NCBI GenBank assembly: GCA_038257535.1
Contig: JBBSJE010000005.1
Location: 9,443-73,442, forward strand
Source of the DNA: JAGTJU01 sp038257535
GTDB taxonomy: Bacteria; Myxococcota_A; Polyangia; Fen-1088
DNA length: 64,000 nt
Direction of reading: 5' to 3'
The notes beneath the pieces were generated by a model that was given only the letters and a program-made list of their open reading frames with translations, was not told where the DNA came from and searched no databases. The translations under genes were made by a program, and so were the position numbers. Positions 25,602-34,527 of the stretch are shown one piece after another. How positions within the stretch are numbered: position 1 is the stretch's first letter; the number at the start of each line of letters is the position of its first letter.

Positions 25602-27515
25602 CTACGAAAGGGGCGCGGGCCCCGCATCGATCGGGAAGGTTAGAAAAAAGCTCGTGCCGTGACCAACCTGGCTTTCAGCTCGAATTTGCCCACCATGATC
25701 CTCCACAATTTTGTGAACCACCGCCAAGCCCATTCCGGTTTCATCCCATTTTTGTTTTGTGGTGAAGAAAGGATCAAAGATGCGAGACAAATTTTCAGGT
25801 TTGATGCCGCGCCCCGTGTCGGTGATGCGCAGTTGCAACAACTTGTGCCCTGGCATTGAGGTCTCAAGCGTAAGCACACCTCCTGCCGGTTCCATGGCGG
25901 CGCGCGCGTTTTTGATGATGTGTATGATCGCGGCCTGCAGCTGAAACCCGCTGCCGCGAATGGGGGCGCTGGGGCTAACAATGCGTTTGTCGATGCGGAT
26001 GCCAACGTCAAGCAGCGAAGACGGGCCACACAGTTCAAGCGCGTCGTCCACCACGCGCGACAGATCCACGTTACGATAATCTTCTCCAGCTTGACGTTGC
26101 GACAAGCGCAGCAAGTTTGAGACGATGTGGCGAATGCGCAGCGCTTGGTCTTCAATGTCTTGGGCCATGGGACGCCAAGGGTGATCTTCGGGCATGTCGC
26201 TGAGCATCAGCTGCGCCAAGCCCAGAACCCCTGATAGCGGGTTGTTGATCTCGTGAGCAACCCCTGAACCCAAAACGCCGATGGCGGCCAAGGCGCGCGA
26301 CCTTAGCAACATGTCTTGCGCCTGCTGTAGCTGTTGGGTTTTGTCGTCAACGCGCTCCTCGAGTTTGCGGTTCCAGTTTTTGATTTCACGCGTTTGGCGC
26401 AGAATTTCGGCGCGTGCGGCGTCAAGCGAGGTTGTCATGGCATTGAAGGCTTTGGCCAAATCGCCCAATTCGTCGCGCGCCCGAACTTGCAACTGGGTGT
26501 CAAGCTTGCCTTGCGACACGCTTCGTGCCGCTTGCGCCAGATCTGCAATTCTGCGCGACAAAATGCGCCCCAAACCTGCGGCCACCAGCGCCGCCAGAAG
26601 GCCCGAGATCGACACCCAGTAAACGGTGGCGAATCCCATGCGCGCCACGGGTTCAAGCGCTTGCTTGAGCGGCCGCTCACTGGTGATGCCCAAATGAAAC
26701 GGGTGCGCCGGCGCAAACGCGCCTACCACGCGGTGTCCTTGCTCGGCACGAAACTCCGCCACGAAAGGCTGATCGGGTAACGTACCCGGCAAGCTGTTGG
26801 GCAGAGTTTTCGGGCGCAAAGCCACGCCCACCTCTTGCGACGATGTGGCCACCACGCGGCAGGCCCGGTCGAGCAACACCAAAGTTCGATCTTGCGCTTC
26901 CATCTCGCGCAGATAGCGTGCCAAAGGCCGCAGCGACACTTGTGCCAGAATTACGCGAGAGGGTTCATCAGGAACGGGATCGTAGCGAAGCGCCACGATC
27001 ATCTGGGGCAGCTTTTGCGGACCAGCCAAAAACACTTCGCTTGTGGCAATGTCTTTGGCCAGAGCTTCGGCGATGGGGGCGCGCTTGGGCATCTCGGCAG
27101 CGTCGTCGGCCGTCATCGGATCGTGGGTTCCCAGCGCGGCGTTGTCACGCGGTCGTTCTTGGAATGCGGGCGGCGCAATCGCCGCGCCGCTTTGGGAGTA
27201 AACCCCCACGATGCTGAACACTTCTTTTTGGTGATAAATGAATTGCAGGAACTTTTGCAGCCGCTCGGCAGAGGGCACTTCGGTTCCACGTTGCGTGAGA
27301 TCGAGCACGCGCGCCTGAATGCGCAACATTTCCACGATCGACGCCATTTCGCCCGCCACATAGTCGGCCACTTGAATGGCCACGGTTTGTTCTTGCGCTT
27401 CAATGGCGTCACGAATCGCCGCTTGGCCAATGCGGCCCGCGAAGTATCCGGCGATGGCCATGGGGATCGCACACACGGCCACCGCGGTGATCACAAACTT
27501 GGCGCGCAATTTCAT
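25602..27515 (-). CDS. Membrane histidine kinase with extracytoplasmic sensor and HAMP
   Basis: The 637-residue protein has two membrane helices (residues about 7-27 and 290-310) flanking a periplasmic sensor domain that is probably Cache-like. A HAMP domain (SRRIADLAQAARSVSQGKLD), a coiled coil (NRKLEERVDDKTQQLQQAQD), a HisKA box (GSGVAHEINNPLSGVLGLAQ) and a HATPase with DTGRGIKPENLSRIFDPFF and MGLAVVHK follow. All catalytic boxes look intact. No response regulator is encoded next to it. It shares a 4-base overlap with the IPT lipoprotein gene and abuts the FecR gene. Confidence 0.92.
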   Translation of the reverse strand: MKLRAKFVITAVAVCAIPMAIAGYFAGRIGQAAIRDAIEAQEQTVAIQVADYVAGEMASIVEMLRIQARVLDLTQRGTEVPSAERLQKFLQFIYHQKEVFSIVGVYSQSGAAIAPPAFQERPRDNAALGTHDPMTADDAAEMPKRAPIAEALAKDIATSEVFLAGPQKLPQMIVALRYDPVPDEPSRVILAQVSLRPLARYLREMEAQDRTLVLLDRACRVVATSSQEVGVALRPKTLPNSLPGTLPDQPFVAEFRAEQGHRVVGAFAPAHPFHLGITSERPLKQALEPVARMGFATVYWVSISGLLAALVAAGLGRILSRRIADLAQAARSVSQGKLDTQLQVRARDELGDLAKAFNAMTTSLDAARAEILRQTREIKNWNRKLEERVDDKTQQLQQAQDMLLRSRALAAIGVLGSGVAHEINNPLSGVLGLAQLMLSDMPEDHPWRPMAQDIEDQALRIRHIVSNLLRLSQRQAGEDYRNVDLSRVVDDALELCGPSSLLDVGIRIDKRIVSPSAPIRGSGFQLQAAIIHIIKNARAAMEPAGGVLTLETSMPGHKLLQLRITDTGRGIKPENLSRIFDPFFTTKQKWDETGMGLAVVHKIVEDHGGQIRAESQVGHGTSFFLTFPIDAGPAPLS

Positions 27516-28876
27516 GGCGTCACCGCCGGCGGGGAGGCGCTAATCCACCGAAACACGCCGGCCCATCGTGTTCGCCCCAACAAAGGATCGATGGCCCAGA
27601 CAAAGGCAGCCCCGACGCCCGGAGGCGCCAACCCGCGAATCTCTGCGGGGTTGACCCAATCGGGGTTGAGCAATGGCGAGGCGCTCGTGGGCCGATCGCC
27701 GAACACGATGATGGTGTCGCGGTTGAACGAGACGCCACGAACGGAGATGGGGACGCGTCCGGCCGCAGGTGCGGTTTCGGGAATCACGGCTGTTATCAAG
27801 GGCTCTGCCAAATAAGTGAAGCCGCGCCGTTCGCCCAAATTTGCGCCCCCCGTGAAGCTCTGCAATTCAACAGAAGCGAGGCCGGGCGGGCCTGCAGGCG
27901 TGCGCCCCGCGATGGTTTGGGCGTCTATCCAGCGTCCACCGTTGGGGGCCAGCAACTGCCCTCCGATCAGAATCTGGGTGCTGGGGTCAAAGTGGCTGCC
28001 TTGTACAATAAAGTCGGTTCCACCGGCGCTGCTCCCCAGCTGGGGCGTAATGGCCGAAATCATTGGATTGGGTTTCAGCTCGAACTCGAGGATTTGGGAG
28101 GTGGCATTGGCCACCCGGGCGCCATCGAGGGCCGTGAGGGTGATCTGAAAAACATCCTTCGCCAGCGCTTCGCGGGGAACCATGGCAGCAAATGCGCAGG
28201 TGGTGGCGGTCGGCTGCGGGGCCACCTCACAGCGACCGTCCACAAGCAGCTGTTCGCGCCACTTTATTTTGTACTGCATTGCAACCAGTCGGCCGGGCGC
28301 TTGGTCTTCGGCGCTGAAAACAACGGGCAGAAGCACGCCGGGCGCCAGTGGCCGCGCCGTTGCTGGCTCTTTTACGACCAATCTGGGCGGCACGGCGTCG
28401 GGGCCCAACGAAATGAACCCTGGGGTCAGTTGAGATTGTTGACCGCGTGGATCCTGAACGGTCACGCCCACGGCGCCTGAAAACCCAGCTACGTCGGTGG
28501 GCGGCAGATCCGCTTCGAGCAGCTGCGGCGATCGCCACACAACGTTTGTCAGCTGCACCGAGCTGGCGGGCGCTTGCAAGAAGGCCTCAAAGCCTTGTGC
28601 CGACGTCAAGCGCAGTCCTTGTTCCAGATCCAGCGTAACTCTGGGAATGAAGTTGGCTCCCTGCAATTGCACACGCGTGGGCTGGTCGTTATAGGCGGCG
28701 GGCGGCTGCACGCTTAGCAATTGAGGCTCGGGATTGCTGGCCTCGCAGGCACCCATCAAGAAGCTGGCGGTGATCCAAAACCTTGCGGTTTGCCGTTTGC
28801 GCCGGCGCGGGAAACGCCAGCTGGCCGCTGTGCCGCCTTCGAGGTGGCGGCCGTGTATGGAACCGGGGCTGCCCAT
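27512..28876 (-). CDS. IPT/TIG-domain lipoprotein
   Basis: The 454-residue protein has a basic N-terminus (RRRKRQTARF), a hydrophobic segment and a lipobox (FLMGAC), so the mature protein starts at Cys near residue 44. Several IPT/TIG beta domains follow, seen by repeats such as PPAAYNDQPTRVQLQGANFIP, ITPQLGSSAGGTDFIVQGSH and PETAPAAGRVPISVRGVSF. These domains are common in surface and receptor proteins of myxobacteria. The ATG at 28876 gives an unusually long n-region, and no better in-frame start is visible. It is the first gene of the six-gene operon. Confidence 0.72.
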   Translation of the reverse strand: MGSPGSIHGRHLEGGTAASWRFPRRRKRQTARFWITASFLMGACEASNPEPQLLSVQPPAAYNDQPTRVQLQGANFIPRVTLDLEQGLRLTSAQGFEAFLQAPASSVQLTNVVWRSPQLLEADLPPTDVAGFSGAVGVTVQDPRGQQSQLTPGFISLGPDAVPPRLVVKEPATARPLAPGVLLPVVFSAEDQAPGRLVAMQYKIKWREQLLVDGRCEVAPQPTATTCAFAAMVPREALAKDVFQITLTALDGARVANATSQILEFELKPNPMISAITPQLGSSAGGTDFIVQGSHFDPSTQILIGGQLLAPNGGRWIDAQTIAGRTPAGPPGLASVELQSFTGGANLGERRGFTYLAEPLITAVIPETAPAAGRVPISVRGVSFNRDTIIVFGDRPTSASPLLNPDWVNPAEIRGLAPPGVGAAFVWAIDPLLGRTRWAGVFRWISASPPAVTP

Positions 28877-28932
28877 TGGCGTTCGATTGTATCCTGGATG
28901 CAGCGTGGGCGGGCGCTTCGTGATGCCACCGG

Positions 28933-29649
28933 TCAGTCGAAAAACGCTTCGGTGCGGATGTGTTTTTTGCGGTTGATTCCGGCGTCGATGAGACGCTGCT
29001 TCAGTTCGCGAATCATGGCGCCATTGCCTACGACGTAGAAGGTGGGGTTGTGTAGGTTGGGAAGCTGGGCCATGACGGGGTCATTGATGCGTCCCCGGTG
29101 CTGCTGCCAAGTGGCCTCAGGCTGCGACAGATAGATGCGCAGGTCGGTGTGAGCCGCCTTGCAGAGGGCGAGCAGCTCCGCTTCCAAAAACAGATCCCTT
29201 TCGCTGCGCAGGCCCCAGAAAAGATAGCGTTGGCCGCCCTGGGACCTGTGGGCCAGCTCATCCAGCATGGGCAGAATCGGCGCAAGACCTGTGCCTGTGG
29301 CGGCGAACACCACATCGCCTTCATGATGGGCGTCCAGCACAAAAAATCCGTGCGGCCCCGTCATGTCCACGTGCTGCCCGGGCGTAAGGCTGCCGAAAAA
29401 GTTGTGAGCGGCGCCATCGGGAAGCAACTTGATCAGCAAACGCAGCTCATGGCCGTTGCGAGACGACGATGCCAGCGAATAACTGCGCCGGATGGGCTGG
29501 GCGTGGGCGTCCAGCCCAATCGCAAAGGTGACAAATTGCCCGGGCAAGAAGCTTAACGTGGTCGGCGCTTCCAGCACGAAGCGCAGGTCAGTGACATCGG
29601 AGGAGATCAGTGTGGAGGAGGCGAGGCGGGCGCGTAGGGGGCCTGACAT
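28933..29649 (-). CDS. Ferredoxin-NADP reductase-like flavoprotein
   Basis: About 238 residues from ATG 29649. The FAD domain carries the RRSYSLAS motif (RxYS) and GPHGFFVLD. The NAD(P) domain has VVFAATGTGLAPILPMLDEL and YVVGNGAMIRELKQRL, followed by an aromatic C-terminus (TEAFFD). This is the ferredoxin:NADP reductase-like family that passes electrons between NADPH and a ferredoxin or oxygenase. No ferredoxin lies adjacent. The frame is open far upstream, but that part overlaps the divergent gene and reads as noise. Confidence 0.88.
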   Translation of the reverse strand: MSGPLRARLASSTLISSDVTDLRFVLEAPTTLSFLPGQFVTFAIGLDAHAQPIRRSYSLASSSRNGHELRLLIKLLPDGAAHNFFGSLTPGQHVDMTGPHGFFVLDAHHEGDVVFAATGTGLAPILPMLDELAHRSQGGQRYLFWGLRSERDLFLEAELLALCKAAHTDLRIYLSQPEATWQQHRGRINDPVMAQLPNLHNPTFYVVGNGAMIRELKQRLIDAGINRKKHIRTEAFFD

Positions 29650-29776
29650 GGGAGCAACTTTTATAGCAGGCGGGGCGCCAGGATTGCGTGGCCAAGCCGG
29701 CATCGCCCCCAAGATGATCTTTTGACACCGCGGCGCCGGGACTGACAAAGCCTCGGGCTTGCTGTAGTTTGCCAGC

Positions 29777-30421
29777 ATGCGCGCATCTTGGGCCCCGTTC
29801 CTGATGTTGGCTGGCGTTTGCATCGTCGGCTGTAAGTCTGAAGACTCGTCACCCAAGCCAGCGGCCTTGCCGCCTGCGCCGGCGGCCACGGTGGGCCAGC
29901 CAGAGCCCGCCAAGGCGCCTGAGCCTGTGCCCCAGCCAGCCGAGGCGGCCAGCGAGGCCGTTCCCGATGAGCCCAAGGCCGAGGACACCGTGGCTGGCTC
30001 GATCGTGCTGCCCAAAGCGCGCAAGAAAGACGTAAAAAAAGGCGACACAATGTTTCTCATCGTTCGCCGCGGGGGCGGGGGGCCCGGGCCGGGCATGATG
30101 CTGGCGGTTCAGAAGCTGACGGTTGAAGACTTCCCTATGCCCTTCGTTTTGAGCGAGCGTGACGCCATGATTCCCGGCACCAAGTTCTCGGGCGAACTAA
30201 ACCTTTCGGTGCGGGTGGACAAAGACGGCGACCCCATGACCCGCCGCAAGGGCGACGTGTTTGGCGAGCTTATCGGCGTGAAGGTGGGAGCGAAGGACGT
30301 CTCGTTGCCGCTCGACACTCTTCAGAAGGAAGACCAGGTTTTGGGAGGTGGGGGGCCCGCAGGGGCAGCGCCCCATGGCGGTATGCCGCCGCACGGGGGC
30401 ATGCCACCGGGACATCCGTAG
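29777..30421 (+). CDS. Lipoprotein with CcmI/CycH-like C-terminal domain
   Basis: A lipoprotein signal (APFLMLAGVCIVGC) leads to a Pro/Ala/Glu linker (residues about 25-70) and a globular domain (about 75-175) resembling the C-terminal beta-domain of cytochrome c biogenesis protein CcmI. The matching parts are DTMFLIVRRGG, LAVQKLTVEDFPMPFVLSE, MIPGTKFSGELNLSVRVDKDG and GDVFGEL. The tail is a Gly/Pro/His repeat (HGGMPPHGGMPPGHP). In CcmI this domain helps present apocytochrome c. Here it stands alone without TPRs. A heme or copper role for the His tail is speculative. Confidence 0.65.
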   Translation: MRASWAPFLMLAGVCIVGCKSEDSSPKPAALPPAPAATVGQPEPAKAPEPVPQPAEAASEAVPDEPKAEDTVAGSIVLPKARKKDVKKGDTMFLIVRRGGGGPGPGMMLAVQKLTVEDFPMPFVLSERDAMIPGTKFSGELNLSVRVDKDGDPMTRRKGDVFGELIGVKVGAKDVSLPLDTLQKEDQVLGGGGPAGAAPHGGMPPHGGMPPGHP

Positions 30422-30453
30422 CGCGCCCGCGCGCCGCTGTGTGAAAGAGCGCC

Positions 30454-30696
30454 ATGCCCGATTACCGACAGCTGCGAGATATGGTGAGTCATCGCATCAC
30501 GCTGGAATACGATACGGGCGTGCGCGTGGTGGGGTACCTCAACAGCGTTGAGCCCGCAGAAGGCCCCGTTTGCTACGCGGTGCTTGCGCCCGCTGAACTT
30601 CAAGACGCCAGCTTTCGTGTGCTGGCGCGGTTTTCCGAATGGCCTTTGGTGCCCAACAACCTTGTGGGCATTCGCATCAGCGAAGGAGCCAGTTAA
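30454..30696 (+). CDS. Small conserved-looking protein, unknown function
   Basis: An 80-residue frame, MPDYRQLRDMVSHRITLEYD..., with beta-rich composition and phrases GVRVVGYLNSVEP and CYAVLAPAELQD that suggest a small folded domain. No signal peptide or membrane segment is present. It lies 32 bases after the CcmI-like lipoprotein gene, and its stop codon directly abuts the ATG of the next lipoprotein gene, so it is likely part of the same operon. I do not recognise a family. Confidence 0.6.
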   Translation: MPDYRQLRDMVSHRITLEYDTGVRVVGYLNSVEPAEGPVCYAVLAPAELQDASFRVLARFSEWPLVPNNLVGIRISEGAS

Positions 30697-32181
30697 ATGC
30701 GCGCGTGGATGTGGCTTGTGGTTGGGGCGGCGATGGCAACGGCCTGTGCCCACGAATCGCCATTCGAGATCGTGGGTGTGGCGCAGGTCCGGGAGCTGGC
30801 AGAGGCCACGCATGCCCCCGAGATCGCAGACGTAATTGATTTGGGTGGTGTTGACGTGCCCGCGCGCGGGCGGATTCGCCCCAGCGGCCGCGACGGGGTG
30901 GCTGTGGTGGGCGAGGGGCTGTGGGTGCGCGGGCAGGGTTTTGGCAGGCAACCCACGGTGTACGTGGCGGGTGCCGTGGCTTTGGTGCTGGCGCGGACCG
31001 CTGATGGCGGCATTGTTGTGCGTGTGCCCCCGGGGACGTTGGCGGGCAAGCAGACGCTGCGCGTGCGAACTTTGGCTGGGCAAGCGCAGGTGCCCCTCAA
31101 TGTTCGTCGCTACGCGGTGGCGTGGAACAATTTGGGACAAAGCCGTTGGCTAGATGCCAGTGATGAGGGCCGAGGCCCCAGCGCCCTGGCACAAAGGCAT
31201 TCTGTCACGCTGCCCGCCATTTCGCGCTTGGCGTTTTCCTCCGACGCCCGTGCCGCCTACGTTCTGGGATCCGATGCGCGTGAATTGTCGGTGATCGATG
31301 TTGCCGCCGATGGCGGGCCCGACAAAGTGTTCGCGCTGGAACTTGAGGGCAAGCCCGTGTGGGCTTTGAAAGCCGCTGCGCTGGCGCCGGTGCTGGTGGT
31401 GTTGCGGCAGGACGACGTGATGGTGCTTAGCACCGTGCAGGCCGCGCGCCCGCCGCGCAGCCGGCCGCGGCCGCTACCCGCCGAGGTGCAGAAGCGGCAG
31501 CCCATTGCGGCTGCGGTAAGCCCCGATGGTCGCCACTTGGCCGTTGCGGTGGCGCAAGGCAATCAAGTGGCCTTGTTGTCGTTGAGCGAGCGGTCGGCGT
31601 TGCCGATCGAGGCTTGGCTAACCATTGACGACGGCATGCGGGCGCCGCCGATTCGTGATTTGGGCTTTGCCATGGAAGGCAACGTGTTGTGGGTGTTGTC
31701 GGGCCCCTTGATCAACGAACCTAACAGCGGCGCTATGCCCACGACCTTGAGCCGGCTGACGGTGCAACACAGCGGCGCGCGGCCAACGCTTAAATTGCAT
31801 GAAACGCATCAACTTGCCGATGCAGGCGTGCCCACAGCCTTGGGTGTGTCGCGCACACGCCCCTTGCCCAGCGGCGCGGCCATTCGCCGCCCGCCCTCGT
31901 TGGCGCGCGTGCTTGTGGGCGCGCAAACGCGTGAAGGCAAAGCGGGTGGTTTGTTTGCCATAGGCGAGTCTGGCGCCATGTTGGTGACGCCGGTGGAAGG
32001 CAGGGCGACGGATCTTCTGATCGAACCCCAAGGTCATTGGGCGTTTTCGGCTGTTGTTTCCAGCACGGGCGCTTCGCATTTGTTGTGGCTGCGTGCGGAC
32101 GGTCGCGAGGCAACACCGCAAACGCTGGCCTTGTGGGATGAGAGCACGGTGACAACCTGCTGGGTTGAGGTTCAGCCGTGA
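30697..32181 (+). CDS. Lipoprotein with IPT-like and beta-propeller regions
   Basis: A signal peptide with lipobox-like end (VVGAAMATAC) begins a 494-residue protein. An IPT-like region (residues about 60-140; GLWVRGQGFGRQPTVYVAG) precedes propeller-like repeats (ISRLAFSSDARAAYVLGSDA, AAAVSPDGRHLAVAVAQGNQ, LLIEPQGHWAFSAVVSS). It probably forms a surface beta-propeller. The stop overlaps the GTG of the acylphosphatase gene, giving an operon with the small gene before and acylphosphatase and acetyl-CoA synthetase after. The functional link is unclear. Confidence 0.7.
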   Translation: MRAWMWLVVGAAMATACAHESPFEIVGVAQVRELAEATHAPEIADVIDLGGVDVPARGRIRPSGRDGVAVVGEGLWVRGQGFGRQPTVYVAGAVALVLARTADGGIVVRVPPGTLAGKQTLRVRTLAGQAQVPLNVRRYAVAWNNLGQSRWLDASDEGRGPSALAQRHSVTLPAISRLAFSSDARAAYVLGSDARELSVIDVAADGGPDKVFALELEGKPVWALKAAALAPVLVVLRQDDVMVLSTVQAARPPRSRPRPLPAEVQKRQPIAAAVSPDGRHLAVAVAQGNQVALLSLSERSALPIEAWLTIDDGMRAPPIRDLGFAMEGNVLWVLSGPLINEPNSGAMPTTLSRLTVQHSGARPTLKLHETHQLADAGVPTALGVSRTRPLPSGAAIRRPPSLARVLVGAQTREGKAGGLFAIGESGAMLVTPVEGRATDLLIEPQGHWAFSAVVSSTGASHLLWLRADGREATPQTLALWDESTVTTCWVEVQP

Positions 32182-32474
32182 CAGCTCAGCCAGGCGCCGT
32201 GCGCTTGCACGCGATCGTGACTGGACGCGTGCAGGGCGTTGGGTTTCGGGCCACGACGCACCAGGTGGCCAGCAAGCTAGGCCTGGCGGGGTGGGTTAGG
32301 AATTTGCAGTCGGGCGGCGTTGAGGTGGTGGCTGAGGGCGAGACAGACAGTTTGCAAGCGCTGGAAACGTTTTTACATCAAGGGCCTGGGGCTGCACGTG
32401 TGGCCCACGTGAATGTTCAATGGACCGCGGCTGTTGGGGAATCTTTGCCGTTTGCCGTGAAGCCGACCATGTGA
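32178..32474 (+). CDS. acyP: Acylphosphatase
   Basis: A 98-residue enzyme that hydrolyses acyl phosphates such as acetyl phosphate. It carries the family signature VTGRVQGVGFRATT (catalytic Arg in the phosphate loop) and LAGWVRNLQSGGVEVVAEG with the catalytic Asn. The start is a GTG overlapping the preceding stop by 4 bases. It lies 9 bases upstream of acetyl-CoA synthetase, a plausible metabolic neighbour through acyl phosphate or acyl adenylate turnover. Confidence 0.92.
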   Translation: MTAQPGAVRLHAIVTGRVQGVGFRATTHQVASKLGLAGWVRNLQSGGVEVVAEGETDSLQALETFLHQGPGAARVAHVNVQWTAAVGESLPFAVKPTM

Positions 32475-32483
32475 GGAATGACT

Positions 32484-34457
32484 ATGAGCGACAAGACATC
32501 TGAGACAGGAAGCATCGAATCCAGTTCGCAAGAGAGCCGGCTGTTCCCACCATCTGAAGAGTTTGTGCAAAAGGCGCGTTTGCGCAGCCAGGAAGACTAC
32601 CAGAAGCTGTACCAACGCTCGATCCAAGATCCGGAAGGGTTTTGGGCGCAAACCGCGCGCGACGAGCTGACATGGCAAGTGCCTTTCCACAAAACCCTCA
32701 CGGGGCAGATGCCGTTTGTGCGTTGGTTTGAAGACGGCGAGATCAACGTCTCAGTCAATTGTTTGGACCGTCATCTGGCCAGCCGGGGCGACAAGCCCGC
32801 CATCATTTGGGAAGGCGAGCCGGGCGATGAAAAGGTGCTCACGTACAAGCAACTTCACGCGCAAGTGTGCCAGTTTGCTTCGGCCTTGAAGGCGCAAGGG
32901 GTGGGGCGAGGCGACAAGGTGGCGATCTACATGCCGCTGATTCCTGAAGCCGCGGTGGCCATGCTGGCGTGTACGCGCATTGGCGCCGCCCACACCGTGG
33001 TGTTCGGCGGCTTTTCTTCAGAATCCCTGCGCGATCGCATCAACGACTGCGGTGCCAAATTGGTGGTGACGGCCGATGGCGGTTACCGACGTGGCAAAGT
33101 GATCCCGCTGAAAGCCAACGTTGACCGCGCGGTGGCGCAAACCCCCAGCGTGAGCAAGGTCATCGTTGTCAAGCGCACCGACAACGACGTCATCATGCAA
33201 GCGGGCCGCGATGTGTGGTGGAGCGACGTGATGGCGGGGCAACCCACAACGCTGCCCGCCGAAAGCCTTCCGTCCGAGCACCTGCTGTTTATTCTCTATA
33301 CCTCGGGCACCACCGGCAAACCCAAGGGCATTGAGCATACCACCGCGGGATATCTTTTGGGTGTGCACCTCACGTCCAAATACGTTTTCGATTTGCAAGA
33401 AAACGATGTGTATTGGTGCACCGCCGACATTGGGTGGATCACGGGGCACAGCTACATGGTGTACGGGCCGCTGTCCAACGGCGCCACCATGCTTATGTAC
33501 GAAGGGGCGCCTGATGCGCCCGACAAAGATCGCTTTTGGTCGATCATCGAGCGGCGCAAAGTGACTGTGTTCTATACCGCGCCCACCGCGATTCGCGCGT
33601 TCATCCGCTGGGGGGACGAGTTTGTGAACAAACACGATTTGTCATCCTTGCGCTTGCTGGGCAGCGTGGGTGAACCCATCAACCCCGAGGCGTGGATGTG
33701 GTACCACCGCACTGTGGGCAAACAGCGGTGCCCGATCGTGGACACTTGGTGGCAAACCGAAACCGGCGCCATCATGATGACGCCGTTGCCGGGCGTGACG
33801 GCCACCAAACCAGGCAGCTGCACGATTCCGTTTTTCGGTGTTGAGCCGCAGGTCGTGCACAAAGATGGCACCGCATGCAGGCCCAATGAAGGCGGCTTTC
33901 TGGTGCTGAAAAAGCCCTGGCCTAGCATGTTGCGCGGGATTCACGGCGACAAAGAGCGCTTCGTGAGCACGTACTGGTCCGAAATGCCTGGCGTGTATTT
34001 CACCGGCGACGGCGCCCGCCAGGACAGCGATGGATATTTCTGGGTGATGGGGCGCGTGGATGACGTTTTGAACGTGTCAGGGCATCGTTTGGGTACAGCC
34101 GAAATTGAAAGCGCGCTGGTGGCCTGCGAGGAGGTGGCCGAAGCTGCCGTGGTGGGACCGCCGCATGAGATCAAGGGACAAGCGATCTGTGCGTTTGTGA
34201 CCTTGAAAGCCGGGCAAACGCCGTCAGACGCGCTGAAGAAGAAACTGTCGGATCAAGTGGTGCGCGAGATCGGGGCTTTGGCGCGGCCCGATGACATTCG
34301 CTTTGCCGATGCGTTGCCGAAAACCCGTTCGGGGAAAATTATGCGGCGTTTGTTGCGGGAAATTGCCACCAGCGGTTCGGCGGTGGGCGACACCACCACG
34401 CTGGAGGACGTGAACGTGCTTGCGTCCTTGGCGGCCGCGCGATCTGACGAAGAATAG
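32484..34457 (+). CDS. acs: Acetyl-CoA synthetase, AMP-forming
   Basis: A 657-residue ANL-superfamily enzyme that makes acetyl-CoA from acetate, ATP and CoA. Visible motifs are the P-loop-like TSGTTGKPKGIEH, the acetate-pocket TWWQTETGAIM, the hinge GRVDDVLNVSGHRLGTAEIE and the C-terminal PKTRSGKIMRRLLR, whose lysine is the acetylation site in Acs. The ATG at 32484 has GAGGA at ideal spacing, so it is preferred to the ATG at 32478. A terminator-like hairpin follows. Length matches the family. Confidence 0.96.
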   Translation: MSDKTSETGSIESSSQESRLFPPSEEFVQKARLRSQEDYQKLYQRSIQDPEGFWAQTARDELTWQVPFHKTLTGQMPFVRWFEDGEINVSVNCLDRHLASRGDKPAIIWEGEPGDEKVLTYKQLHAQVCQFASALKAQGVGRGDKVAIYMPLIPEAAVAMLACTRIGAAHTVVFGGFSSESLRDRINDCGAKLVVTADGGYRRGKVIPLKANVDRAVAQTPSVSKVIVVKRTDNDVIMQAGRDVWWSDVMAGQPTTLPAESLPSEHLLFILYTSGTTGKPKGIEHTTAGYLLGVHLTSKYVFDLQENDVYWCTADIGWITGHSYMVYGPLSNGATMLMYEGAPDAPDKDRFWSIIERRKVTVFYTAPTAIRAFIRWGDEFVNKHDLSSLRLLGSVGEPINPEAWMWYHRTVGKQRCPIVDTWWQTETGAIMMTPLPGVTATKPGSCTIPFFGVEPQVVHKDGTACRPNEGGFLVLKKPWPSMLRGIHGDKERFVSTYWSEMPGVYFTGDGARQDSDGYFWVMGRVDDVLNVSGHRLGTAEIESALVACEEVAEAAVVGPPHEIKGQAICAFVTLKAGQTPSDALKKKLSDQVVREIGALARPDDIRFADALPKTRSGKIMRRLLREIATSGSAVGDTTTLEDVNVLASLAAARSDEE

Positions 34458-34477
34458 AGCTGCGCGCAGAAACAACG

Positions 34478-34513
34478 AAGCCCCCGCACAGTTGGTGTGT
34501 CGGGGGCTTTGTT
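34478..34513 (+). terminator. Rho-independent-like terminator after acs
   Basis: AAGCCCCCG pairs with CGGGGGCTT across a short loop, extended by CACA/TGTG with a one-base bulge. The T-tract (TTTGTTG) is weak, but its place 20 bases after acs and at a convergent gene boundary fits a terminator. Confidence 0.75.
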
Positions 34514-34527
34514 GCGTGCGAACGACG

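Noticed and set aside
26835..27815. Long plus-strand open frame (326 codons) opposite the histidine kinase
   Set aside because: The minus strand encodes an unmistakable kinase; the plus frame is His/Arg/Gln-rich noise typical of GC-rich antisense.
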